Made by a program: the position numbers and the translations under genes
Shown: in pieces, positions 1 to 11,039 of the stretch
Layout: each line of letters begins with the position of its first letter
Numbering within the stretch: position 1 is the first letter of the stretch
The notes under the pieces: generated by a model
Told to the model about the DNA's origin: nothing
The model's input: only the letters and a program-made list of their open reading frames with translations
Databases searched by the model: none
Source of the DNA: Pinus tabuliformis
Lineage: Eukaryota; Streptophyta; Pinopsida; Pinales; Pinaceae
Assembly: GCA_031772625.1 (NCBI GenBank)
Contig: CM062820.1
Coordinates: 319,827,599-319,891,598 of the forward strand
Direction of reading: 5' to 3'
Length of the DNA: 64,000 nt

Positions 1-31
1 TGGACCTGATGGTTAAATCCTTCTACCTAGA

Positions 32-2377
32 TTGATTTCAATAGAAGAGGAACCTGAGGTAGAGTCACCCAGAACTCCATTCCATTTTGGAACTGGAATT
101 TATCTATATCCTTATACTCCTCAATTTATAGCTTCTTTTGATCTTGATTACTTTCAGACACCCGTTGATTCGTTAGGAAATTTATTTGGACATTTGACTA
201 TGGCAGAGTCAACATCCCAGACCATACCATCTGTTACGGCTATGGGAGATCTTTTGTCCAACCTCCTCGATGTTTACTATGACACCTGAGTCACACTTGT
301 ATGGTGTTTCGTCTGTCCCATCAAGTTACCAATCTTTATCAAGAGCCCACTCAGGTTTTGCATCTGGCCCTTGGTCTTCACCAATGTCCTTTGCTGGAAT
401 TTTATCTAGTTCTTCATTAACGGATACTGAACAACTGGACCCATCAAGTTCATATCAAGCTAGTTCATATGGTTACCATCCTATGTATTTGCTTTCCCCT
501 AGACTACCCCCATACGAAGAACAATATGCACATTCTCCTTATCCTCCATTTGCTGGGGGGCAACCATATGTCGATATGCCGTCATCTTTAGGTCATCCTG
601 GAATAACTGTCTATCAATGGCAGCCAAAAATACCCATTCAACCTAGGCTTGTGTATCCATCACAACCTACGCAATCTATCTCATCCATACCTACAACATC
701 TGTTGTTACAGATTTACCGCAATCACAAGCTCAAATTGTTGTATCTCAACCTGTGTAAGCTAGCCCTTCAACCTTAGAACCCTAAGTTTCAGGCGTATAG
801 ATTCAGCCTTCTCAAGAAGTTTTACAACAACCACTTTTGCCCAAAGTCCAGCAACCTCACGTTAGTTTACCTTTTACTGGAATGACTCAGACTTAACTGG
901 TTTAGTGTATTCACAACTTGGTCAAGCTTACATTGGTGGGAAACAATCGTTAAATCAACAAATGTCATATCAACAACAACAATAGTTGCTTCAACAGCCT
1001 TAGCAGCCCCAATATCAACAACAAAAATTCCAAAAATACCAAACTCATCCTGGACTTGGTCAACAAGCCTATACTGGGTTTGGTTAGCAACAAGTTTATC
1101 TAGGTCTTGGTCAGTAAGCCTATGCTGAGTTTGGACAACAGAAAATGTATCCTAGTGCTCAACAACAATCTTACGCTGAATTTGCTCAAAAACTTACCCT
1201 TATCAAGGATACCAGCAGCAAATGCCTTATGCTGGTATGCAAAGGCCTGTTGCCCAGGAAATCCCATCTTACCCTGGATATGCTCAACCTGACCTCAATA
1301 GACAGTTTCCTTTCGTTACGACACTTGAATTACCAGATCTAAAGCTCCTCACCAATGACCCAATTCTTTATGCACTTTGGTGGCCGGAGATTCCTCATAA
1401 ATTACCTTCCGATATTCCAAAATCAACGGAAATCCTAGAGAAGACCCATCCAACCATGTCATGAGTTTTCATTTATGGTGTTCATCAACCTCCTTGAATG
1501 ATGATTAAGTTAGACTACGTCTTTTCCACAGAACTCTTACTGGTCTAGCTACGAAGTGGTACATTGAGTTACCATGAGCTTATTTTGATAACTTCACTAC
1601 ATTAGCTACCACATTTTTAACCCACTTCCAGTTACCCATATGATATGAAACTAAAACGGAACTATTAACCAACTTTAAATAGACTATTTTTACTCATATC
1701 TCTAATCATATCCATTAGTGGCATCGTCGTCATCAAATGGCTAAAACTTATGTTCCTGATTAGCGTTTGGCTGAGTGGTTTATAAAATCCTTGCTGCCAT
1801 CTATCACTAAGGATGCGGCAAAAGGTGGAATTGTCACTGAAGAGCAAGTAATTTCTTGTGCCCAATATTTGGACTTGATTTATACATAGTCTAGCATGCT
1901 CTATGATAAGATCACGAATGCACACTGACCATCTTTCGTTGTTCCTTGTCCACCATCTAGTAAGGACTGTCATGCCGGTGATGGTGTGATTGCTTCTTCG
2001 AGCACACTAGCGGCTAGTAGACCATGTGGTCAAACATTTTCCATTTCTAGTCAAACTACAAATGCACCTGATAACATTCTTGCTTCCGAAATTAATTCGT
2101 GTCATTTGACAAAGGCAAGAATGAAAAGAAACCAAGAAGCAAGAAGAAGGGTAAAAAAAAGAAGAAACAAAACAATTCCCCTCAAGAGAAATCATCTGAT
2201 TCTTCTCCTTTGGCTAGGAATCCTCGTTACCCATGTTTGATCTGTAATGATGAGAATTTTACGCAAGATTGTCCTCATCGCTCTAAATTCTCAAAGCCTC
2301 TAGATACTTCTAATACATCCTCGGTATTGACTGGTCCTTTTCCAAAACCGAAGACTAATATGGTTGTTGCAGACTAG
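32..2377 (+). pseudogene. Element A gag remnant
   Basis: Degenerate capsid (gag) reading, spread over several plus-strand frames at 32-289, 270-758, about 1150-1460, 1460-1980 and 2099-2377. The N-terminal part (about 480-1300) is rich in Pro, Gln, Tyr and Ser, with stops inside CAA/CAG-rich stretches. From about 1500 the translated text, with stops, gives the retrotransposon gag signature (LTGLATKWYIELP, then FLTHFQLP and YETKTELL). A Lys-rich basic stretch near 2140-2170 precedes a zinc-knuckle-like motif at about 2233-2275 (CLICNDENFTQDC), which has Asn where the His ligand is expected. Gag would form the particle that packages element RNA. No part of it is likely to be expressed as intact protein. 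Confidence 0.75.
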
Positions 2378-2665
2378 GCTTCCACTTCCCAAGTGCTTAT
2401 TATATCCGCCTCTAAGCCTAAAATTGAAGTTTTGGTCTCAACATGAAGTAAATATTATGGAAATCAACTGCAATCATCAAATAACTAGGCTGATCAACCT
2501 AACTCTTCAACTTTGTCCTGGTTTGATATTATACCACCACCTATTGCACCAGAGTTAACAATAAAACCACCTAAGGGATTTGTAGATAAATTGAAATTTA
2601 AATCTAGATCTCGAGCTCCATAGAATTATAACATAGTAGAAGATTTGTCTTAGTCATCTTCTGCT

Positions 2666-3121
2666 ATGTCAACGCTTGAGGTGCTTCAAAATTGTCCCTC
2701 CCAAAAGCAGGCTTTGTTGTCAGCAATTGGTGGAATCGATCCAAATGATTCCAATATTGTGCTTTTCGACCATGCAACTTATATGCCACAGTTACCAGTG
2801 AAATTAGCATTCGTGATTCAAGTAAATGCCTTCAGTAAAGGTATTCACCGAACCATTATTGAAGAGGGGGAATCTACTTGTATTATGTCTATGAATTGCT
2901 GGAAAACACTTGGCTCACTGCCTTTGTCACAGTCACCAACAACATTAAAAGCTTTTGATGGTCACACATATATGCCTTATGGAATATTGAGTAATCTGCA
3001 AATCAAACTAGGAGGAAAAATAATAACTGTTGAAGTTGAGGTAGTTGATGGACCCCTTGACTACAAATTTTTGCTAGGAAGACCATGGGTTTATGCTATG
3101 GATGCTAGGGTTTCAACTTAG
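2666..3121 (+). pseudogene. Element A retropepsin-like protease region
   Basis: A 151-codon open stretch that matches the retroviral-type aspartic protease of plant gypsy elements. The motif at about residue 70 reads EEGESTCIMS where related elements have a DEGAS-type or DTGA/DSGA catalytic loop, so the catalytic Asp is lost. The flap-side text LGGKIITVEVEVVDGPLDYKFLLGRPW is followed by YAMDARVST, which is the usual C-terminal end of the domain. The frame then shifts and a poorly conserved linker runs to 3626, where element T is inserted. In a living element this enzyme cuts the gag-pol polyprotein. The missing active-site Asp and the upstream gag breaks make this a pseudogene. Confidence 0.8.
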
Positions 3122-3626
3122 TTTTGTAAGATTTCATTCCCTCATAAGGGTGGAATCACAGTTATCGACCAACTCACCTTCTTCACTTCTAGTTCACAGG
3201 CTACAGAAGCATTCTGTTACTACACAGACCCCTGTTATCTCTTCAAAACATTGGTGTAGGTCTCTTCAAGGATCCTTCCCTAATGGGTACTTTTTCACTA
3301 CCGTCACCATCAAACTTGTTGGAAGTGGCAAAAGTTGAGACTTGCAACATGATATCTTCCACTTCATCTCACTTAAGTAAGATTACCAATAGTTCTGAAG
3401 TTGATAGTAATAACGAAATCATGCCACTAAGCCCCATTGAGCTTACATAGCAATCAATCATTTTGGCTTGTGCAACGAACCCAAATCCATCTTCACCAAT
3501 TGTATGGGTAGATCGTTCATTAGAATATGGTACTTCCTTCGATCCTTTTTCATGTATGTTTTCTACTGATGAAGGAATCATCCAATCAATGATGACAGAA
3601 GAAGAACCATGGGAATATTATCATCC
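3122..3626 (+). pseudogene. Element A linker between protease and RT, 5' part
   Basis: This 505-bp stretch joins protease to RT and holds no recognised domain. An open stretch from 3463 ends EEPWEYYHP at the insertion site of element T. The last five bases, CATCC at 3622-3626, are repeated at 15103-15107 and are the target-site duplication of T. Confidence 0.6.
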
Positions 3627-5815
3627 TGTTGAGGGCCCGGAAATCGGGTCGACAACAAGGGGGATACCCACCCAGTCCGGAACTTGGTTGGCAGCTCCTT
3701 ATCCGTTTGGTATAGCGAGTCCGACTGGGGATAATGGGACCAGTTTCCCAATCTAAGGGGTGTGTGTGTGTGTAGAGTTTGATGATGCTGATATAGAAGT
3801 ATATTTTTAAGCTAATTTAATTCTAACTTCTAAACTGACTCTATGCTATTGTAATCTAATAAAAAACAACACATCTAATCTACGCTAACCCGGGGTAGAT
3901 TTCCTCTATTATGCGATCTAAAAAGATTTCGAACAATAACTGGTAATAAATATCATTCAGCTATCATAAGAATAGAAATCAATTAAGATAAACCATTCTA
4001 CATAAAAAGTTAGACAAAATAGTTGTGAACAGCATATCGCATAATAAGTTATTCATATGTCAAGCACAAATAAATGACTCCACCGTACAGAAGTGCCAAA
4101 TGGTAACCCACACATTCATACGTTAACATACAAACAACTCAGCTGCATATCACTCTCAGAATATAAGCAGAAATTGGTCAAGAGATAAAAGTACCATTTA
4201 TGACTGATTTCACTCATAAACTTCAAGCAATAACGATTTATCTCTACTTGTTCTAATATCTACTAGGAGTACAGAAGTGCAACATCAGTAGCAGACATTA
4301 AAATGCAAACATAAATAAATCTTGATCCATCCATTCATCGAAAACCCCCTCCGAGGGTGCAAAAGTGCATGTTCTGAGGACAAGTTTTTTGACAAATTTC
4401 CGGACCCTTCTCCAAATGCCATGAGAAGGGTTAAATACTACTAACTAATTAATCTTAATTACACAAATTTAGGAAATGGCTTCAAATGACCGCCCTTTTA
4501 CTAAAACAAATTTATTTCTAAAAATTGAATCTAATTTCTAACCGTTTCTGTATCTGCTCCTTAGTGCTGTAAGCAATGCAACGTTCGCCTGGAAAGAGTC
4601 GGCTGGTTGTCTTTTCCTTTCGTTCGAGCGATAAAAGTAGAAATAACAAGAGCTAGCACCTCTTTCTGACAAACTAGGAGATATTTTTGAAAATCTTCCT
4701 CTGGCTGGGTGTATTCGCTGTGTGTATACTTAGTGCAACCCAGATTTCTTTCAAACTGATTGTGTTGTTGCTATTTCGGTTTCCAGCCGTGCGAATGACT
4801 CAATGAGTTAGGGATTTCGTTGCCTGAACAATCTTCTGTATTGAAACTTGCTTCCGTTCTTTGTTCTAGGCTTTTCTGGAGCGTCTTCCCTCTTTGGCGT
4901 TTTTCTTTTTGTTTTACCCAGTCTAAGCTTCAGGATCTTTTGCAAACATGCTGCTTTTGTGCGCCTTTGACTTTGAGTCTTGGATAGTCTATTTCCATCA
5001 ATATCTGTTGAGTGATACCCTGGAATCCGCGGTCTTGCTGCATGTGGCAACCATTTGCGAAGGCATCTCCTCTCTGTTCTCCTAGTATTGGCGCCTTCCC
5101 CTTTTCCTTAGATGTTTCCTGCATATTGATTTATATTAGTTGTTGCCTTAAAGTTTACACAAAGGAAAAGAAGAATTACGAAAAGATTGACATGAAAGCA
5201 TTAAGTTCCAATGAATGCATAATCATGACACTCATAATGACTTGACTCTTCGAAAAACGCAACACAATCATTCTTGGATACTCAGGCGTACAATCATTAA
5301 TTTCCCTTTAAGGTGCGCGCTCAATTTTGGGTTTACAGACTATGTCGAGGAAATCTTGCGATGAGTGGTTTCTGTGATTTGCATCGCAGCATCGAGGATT
5401 GTGATGTCAAGAGGTGTCATCGCAGGGATTGATAGTCTCATTCATCGTAGATCGCAAATCGCAGGATCGCAGATCGCAGATCGCGAGATCGCGTTTTTCA
5501 TTTAACCACTATGTGCTGATTATGCGATGTTGCGATATGCGACATCGCATATCGGCCGTCGGCGATTCCTTCAGATTTTTCATTTAAGGGCGCTTTCAAT
5601 ATATGCGATGCGATGAATTTCGTGTCGCTTCTTCGCAGCTTATTTATGCGCATAGGAAACGCTTCACTCTCTCTTCGCGATGCGATCTAGCTTTAGGGAG
5701 TTAAAATACAAAAATTTTGATAAAAATATTTTTTGGATTTCTTGCTAAGGGTCCCCCTTTGCTTGGTGTTATTGCTAATATCAAACAAAGAGGGGGGTTT
5801 TTGGTGACCACAACA
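3627..5815 (-). repeat. 3' LTR of element T
   Basis: A 2189-bp long terminal repeat nearly identical to 12921-15102. Read on the element strand it starts TGTTGTGG and ends CTCAACA. A (GT)n run sits near 3760. A cluster of GATCGCA-type units lies at about 5450-5500, and one extra 7-bp unit there accounts for the whole 7-bp length difference from the other LTR. Short open frames inside it (for example 4808-5050 on the minus strand) also occur in the other LTR copy with substitutions and show no protein family. I see no clear polypurine tract next to it at 5816-5850. Confidence 0.92.
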
Positions 5816-6902
5816 ATAGCGATTCACTGTGAAGAACCAGTTATCTCTGCTTTTCTATTGAATTTCCACTTCCGAAACAGAAAAATTTTCGTATGTCTAA
5901 GTTTTGTTATGGACAGATAGAGTACGTTACCCCTTATCCTGTCAACGATACTTTGTCTCAACCTTTTCATATTCCAATTGTATGCTTCCTCAGGCTTAAT
6001 TCTTGCATTCATACCAGACATTACTCAGTCTTTTTAAAGATAAAATAAGGTCTTCTCTGCGTACTGGATTTTTTTAAAATATGCTCATTTGTCGTAGGTA
6101 GAGCCTCTGTTGCCCGCAAGCGTCCATAGCCTCGACAGGGTTACCATATTATCCAACAATGATCCTTTTTCCTGCTTGAGGTTATTTACAACATTTCAGA
6201 GGAAAATCCTTTTTGACACTTTTTCCTTTTTTATTCTCTAAAGAACAATGTCTTGGTTTGGTGGCCAAATTATGACACAGTCATTCACTTGATTTACACT
6301 TTTGCTGAACAAGATGGCTCGTGATGAGACCCCTTGTCTTTTGATTGCAACAATCTTGAGTCGTTGCCCTGTTTTGATAGACAGTATTGGCAAAGTCAGC
6401 AAGTTATAATATCTGTGATCATGATAAGCCGGCTCATGATGAGACCTCTTATTCTTTGAGATATAGTGTTTTCTCGGATTGTTCCTCTGAATGCTGCGAT
6501 TTCCTTTAGCAGGGAGGAAGTCATTTTTTTTCCTTAAGAAATCTCTAGACGACAATAATAGAGTTTGAAAACAGCAGCTTTACAGAGAATATTTATTTTA
6601 TTATTGATGATACCTTTCATTGCGCTGACATGAAACAATTTTTTACCAAGGGTTGCTTTCGTCAAAGTTTTTCTTTTAAGGTTGAAACTAACATCATATT
6701 CAGGATAAAGTTAACTCTACTTGTCAATAATAAAAATCAGATTTTTCGAAAAGTTTTGCTATTTGTACAAGCATAATCAAAATCTGATAGTGTTCTCTTT
6801 CATGAATCCTTTTTGATGATCATTTACAACCGGTTTTATTTATAAGAAAGGGAAAAACAAATAAAAACTAAAACTATCCTACAAAAATAGAAGAATGATC
6901 TT
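5816..6902 (-). other. Element T 3' region between integrase stop and 3' LTR
   Basis: About 1.09 kb lies between the integrase stop and the 3' LTR. It holds no recognised domain. A 105-codon minus-strand open stretch (6238-6555) is basic and unlike any family I know, and it overlaps a short direct repeat (GCTCGTGATGAGACC near 6315 and GCTCATGATGAGACC near 6433), so I do not call it a gene. Confidence 0.5.
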
Positions 6903-8224
6903 CTATGGAAAATACATTTTAAGAATCTGTCCATTCACAGGCAAAGAATCTCTTCTACCTGCCAAATCCTGCAACACAAACGTCGATGGGCCTATGATTT
7001 CTACAATTTGAAAAGGACCAAGCCATAGCTTCTGAAATTTCGTATGTTTGCCCTTTTCTTCATGAGCCTTATCCCATTTTAAAACTAAATCTCCCATCTG
7101 AAAGTTTTTTCTGGTCATTATGCTTGAGTCAAAAGAGGATTTTATTAGCGCTTGGTGGTGAGCATGGGTTTTCTTAGCTTGTTCTCGTTGTTCTTCTAGT
7201 TTAATTATTTCCATTTGTCTCAGTTGTAAGGAGGAAGTAGATACTTCATCGATGTATTGTACTAAAGATAAAGAGGGAATGACTAAGTGAGTTGGAAGAA
7301 CCACTTCTTTCCCATAAACTAAATTAAAGGGAGAAGTGCCGATTGAAGCTTTCTTCGTAATTCTATCTGCCCATAAAGCATTTACCAGCGCTTTGTGCCA
7401 ATTCTTTTGGTTTTGGTCGACTGTCTTTTTAATAATCCTGATTAGGTTCTTGTTTGTTGATTCAGCCAACCCATTACCTTGTGGGTAGTAATTGGCAGAA
7501 TACTTCAGTTTGAACCCTCTTTTAAGTGAAAACTCAATCATTGTATTTCCAGAAAAGTATGAGGCATTATCAAACATTAAGGCCATTGGCAATCCAGACC
7601 TAGTGATGATAAATTGATCTATGAATTCAATAATGTTTTCAGAATTAGCTGTCCTGAGAGGAACTGCTTCTACCCATTTAGTAAAATAATCTGTTGCCGT
7701 GAGGATATACCTATGTTGCTTAGAAGAGTGAGGAACGATCTCACCTATTATGTCCAAGCCCCATTGGCTGAATGGTTGCTCGATGTTAACCGACTGCAGT
7801 GGCATGGACGATTTCTTTTGTCTCCCTGCAGCAGTCTGGCAGACTTGGCATTTCCTTACATAATTGTATGAGTCTTTGAACAGCGTGGGCCAATAATATC
7901 CTGCACGTAAAATTTTATGGGCAGTAGCTTCTCCAGCATAGTGTCCACCTGCTGGTCCATCGTGGAGTTCCTGCAAAACCTTTTCGGCTTCAGTTTTCTC
8001 AAGACACCTAAGAAGTACAGAATCGTAATTCCTTTTAAACAGAACATTATTTATGAGCTGGTATTGTTTAGCTTTCAATCTCAGAGCTCTTTTCTTGGTG
8101 TGGTCCAGGTGTGATGGAGCATACCCGTTCTTAAGATAATAAATGGTGTCAACATATAAGGATTCTGCGTTGTTTAGGCTTACCTCATACGTATGTACCT
8201 CTTCAGATGAGTTCTCAGGAATTT
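6903..8224 (-). pseudogene. Element T integrase
   Basis: Integrase, the C-terminal part of the 492-codon open stretch 6903-8381. The zinc-binding HHCC module is present: H and H in GGHYAGEATAHKIL, C and C in VRKCQVCQ. The catalytic core has all three acidic residues: QWGLDIIGEI, LMFDNASYF and GNGLAESTNKN. The C-terminal part includes SPFNLVYGKEVVLP and ends with a GPFQIVEIIGPSTFVLQDL β-barrel and QILKMYFP. No chromodomain follows, as expected for non-chromovirus gypsy. Integrase inserts the cDNA and makes the 5-bp target duplications seen here. This is the longest open piece of T. Confidence 0.9.
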
Positions 8225-8873
8225 GCGATGCTCCAGCTAACATCTTGCAGAAGCCTTGACCTCTTACAATGTTTGCTGGCTTGATCTCAAGATCGTATTC
8301 TTGTAAGGCGGTAATCCAATTTGCTCTCTTTTCACCCACATCCTTCTGTATCAGAAGGTTTCTTACCGCTGGAAACAACACTATGACTTTGGTATGGGCT
8401 TTAAGTAAGAAAGGTCTGAAATACTTGATCGCTTTGAAAACAGCATATGCCTATTTCTCCACGTCTGAATAATTGAGTTCAGCACCTTGTAAGTTCGAGC
8501 TAAAAAATGCGATTGGAGCTTCCGCCTTCTCTTGATTTGCTTGAGTTAAAATCGCAGCATAAGATTTTTCTGAGGCAAATGTGTATAAGATAAAAGATTC
8601 TGAAAAATTTGGGGTCGCTAAAGATGGAGCGTTGATGATAGCTTGTTTGATCAAATTGAATGCTTCATGTTCGTCTTGACCCCATTTAAAATTTGAATTC
8701 TTTTTTATCATATTTTGTAAAGGAGAAATAATACGTGAAAAATCCGGGACGAACCTTTTCACAAAATTGATTTGACCAAGGAAAGATTGCATGACCTTTT
8801 TGTTATGGGGCATGGATATTTCAGAAATTTCTTTGATTCTGTCAGGTTCAATGTGAATACCAGATTTCGACAC
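8225..8873 (-). pseudogene. Element T RT connection and canonical RNase H
   Basis: RT thumb/connection and the ordinary Ty3-type RNase H. Recognisable text: MQSFLGQINFVKRFVPDFS, then FKWGQDEHEAFNLIK, then the RNase H start FILYTFASEKSYAAILTQ. In the RNase H start, Thr-Phe stands where the first catalytic Asp is usual. Next come PIAFFSSNLQGAELNYSDVEK, a TAG at 8451, then FKAIKYFRPFLL and the tail VGEKRANWITALQEYDLEI. The apparently weakened active site beside an intact extra RNase H upstream fits the idea that the extra domain took over the catalytic role. Confidence 0.8.
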
Positions 8874-9476
8874 TATGAATCCTAGTAATTTCCCTTCACT
8901 TAATGCGAAAAAATATTTCTTTGGGTTAAGTGAAATCCCATACCTTAAAAATATTTAAAAGATTTGTTTCAAGTCTTTGAGATGGTCGCTTCGCTTCTTG
9001 GAGTACACTGTTATATCATCCAAGTAAATCACTACAGATTTATTGACTAATCCTTTAAACGCGATGTCCATGGCTCTCTGAAAGGTAGCGTCGGCATTGA
9101 TCAGACCAAATGGCATCTTCCGATATGCATATGTGCCCCATTTGGTTCGGAATGTGGTTTTTAACGGATCATCGGGATGTACCAGCACTTGATTGTATCC
9201 TGAAAATCCATCCAGAAAAGACATTAATTCTGAGCTGGCTAGTGCTTGTAATATTTGTTCCATAGGTGGGAGGGGAAAATTGTCTTTTTGACAGGCTTTG
9301 TTGATATTCCGAAAATCGATACAGATCCTAATATCTCCGTTTTTCTTTCTAACAGGGACCATATTGGATACCCATTTGGAATGTCTGACGGGGAAAATTA
9401 TTCTGGCTCTCAACAACTTATTTAACTCAGTCTTTATCTGATTTTCTAAGTTGGGGTGGATTTTTCTGAGTTTCTG
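8874..9476 (-). pseudogene. Element T reverse transcriptase core
   Basis: RT fingers and palm. Motifs in order: QKLRKIHPNLENQIK just after the TAG at 9477, KWVSNMVPVRKKNGDIR, ICIDFRNINKAC, MSFLDGFSGYNQVLV (first catalytic Asp), MPFGLINADATFQRAMD and VIYLDDITVYSK with the catalytic YLDD near 9014-9028. A TAA at 8955 follows, then YGISLNPKKYFFALSEGKLLGF in the same frame. The catalytic residues are intact. Only the stops prevent full-length translation. The enzyme copies element RNA into DNA inside the particle. Confidence 0.88.
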
Positions 9477-9984
9477 CTAGACAGGTTTTTCATTGTCAAT
9501 CATAGGGATAGTGTGTTGAATGATAGAAGTGTTGTATGTCTTCAGCTCATCGTAATTCCAGGCAAAAACGTTTTTGTATTGTCTCAGAAGACGGATATAT
9601 GCTGATTTTTCTTCAGGGGCTAGGTCGTGGCCTAGATTAATGTTTTGTGGCTTCTCATCGGTTCCTAGGTTCACTAATTCATAGTTCAGAGTCGAACTGT
9701 AGAGTTTAGAATTGGCAGACCTTTTAAACCGACTTTTTAGATCATATAAGTCTTCTAACTTAACCACCGATTTAGGTATAGCATTATCAGTGCTATTTTG
9801 TTGTATTTGGTGATCATGATGGTCTTCGTCAATTATTTGGTTTGAGTAGGATCCTTCAGAAGTGAGGAAGTTTACAATGTCAGGATCGTCGTTGAATACT
9901 CTCCAGTTGGTGATGTTGTCAGGGATGGATGGTCTAAAGATTAATTCTATTGAGAATCTATCTGGACTAAAATCTTCGGAGGGA

Positions 9985-10372
9985 ATAAGTCTAGAGGCTA
10001 CGTTAGCTAACAAGTCTGCGCTCGCATTTTGGAGTTTTGGGATTGACGAAATATTGAATGCTACGAAATGTGCAGTCAGATGTTGTACTAAAGATTGATA
10101 GTGCTTCAAATGACTTGATAGGCAATGTATGGTGTTACGTACCTGTTTGACGACGATCTCAGAGTCTCCAAAGACTTGAAGATACTTAACGTTCAACCCG
10201 ATTGCTTTGTATAGGCCTTGCACCAAGGCCTCGTATTCCGCTGTGTTGTTAGTGCAATCGAACTCAAGTCTGCACGTAAGCATGGTCTTACTTCCGTCTG
10301 GGCTAATCAGAACGCATTCTGCTCCTGCTCCCTCGTTAGATTTGGAGCCATCAAAATATAATTTCCAAAACA
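9985..10372 (-). pseudogene. Element T extra RNase H domain, upstream of RT
   Basis: A type-I RNase H of about 130 residues inside the open stretch 9477-10811. It shows the four parts of an RNase HI active site: LYFDGSKSNEGAGAE (first Asp), NNTAEYEALVQGL (Glu), VFGDSEIVVKQV (second Asp) and the ASADLLANVA tail (third Asp). These are features of the archaea-like extra RNase H known from the plant Tat lineage. Here it lies between protease and RT, while the usual gypsy RNase H is present after RT. It would degrade the RNA strand of the hybrid or help remove primers. A linker with RFKRSANSK follows before RT. Confidence 0.8.
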
Positions 10373-10823
10373 AAGATGTATTTACAGGGTTATCTAAAAA
10401 ATTAACACATTTTGAATTATCAGTTTGGGAAAAATTTTCAACTTGGGACAAAACTGAATTTTCTAAGTAAGGCGAGGTATGAGCATTGAAATTGCCGAGG
10501 AAAGAATCTACCGAGTAATTGCCTATGATACTGCTGTTGTATGCTATTGCTTCATTCTCTCCTTCCAATTCCGTCACTATGTATTTTTGGTGCAACTCTC
10601 GTTCAACCTTTATTTGATTCGGTTTACCGTTGTAGGGTAACCACATGTGCGACCAGTCGGTTGAGAAATATCCGTGGAGTTTTTCAGACCAATCCCTGCT
10701 AAGAATCAAACCATAGAATTCAGGGATATCAGCTACTAGAATGTCAATAACCTGGCATACCTTCGGGTTAGACGACAATCTTATGGTCACTTGATTAAGT
10801 TCACCAATCACTTCGACTTGAGA

Positions 10824-11039
10824 TCAATCAAGTTGAACTATGCGCACTGCGGATTTTTGTGGTTGAACATTCAATTTGGCACATATTGATCTGGGTAAAA
10901 TATTCGTTGAAGCACCAGAATCGAGTAAGCAATTGTGCACGTTTTTATTGAAAATTTCATAAGTGAGAAGAAAAGGAGGAGTATGAGATCTTGATCTTCC
11001 TCCAATCAAGGCGATGTCATTTGGATCAATCTTATTGAT
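10824..11039 (-). pseudogene. Element T retropepsin-like protease
   Basis: N-terminal half of an aspartic protease, following gag in the same frame. The catalytic loop is intact: NCLLDSGASTNILP, with Asp-Ser-Gly, at about 10900-10935. It is followed by ICAKLNVQPQ and VRIVQLD. A TGA at 10824 interrupts the domain. The frame continues past it with typical retropepsin text up to ILVADIPEFYGLILSRDW (10811 to about 10690), so the domain really ends near 10680. In a working element this enzyme releases RT, RNase H and integrase from the precursor. Confidence 0.82.

Noticed and set aside
4808..5245. Paired short frames in both LTRs of T
   Set aside because: They recur in both LTR copies only because LTRs are duplicates, with substitutions not biased to silent positions and no known family.
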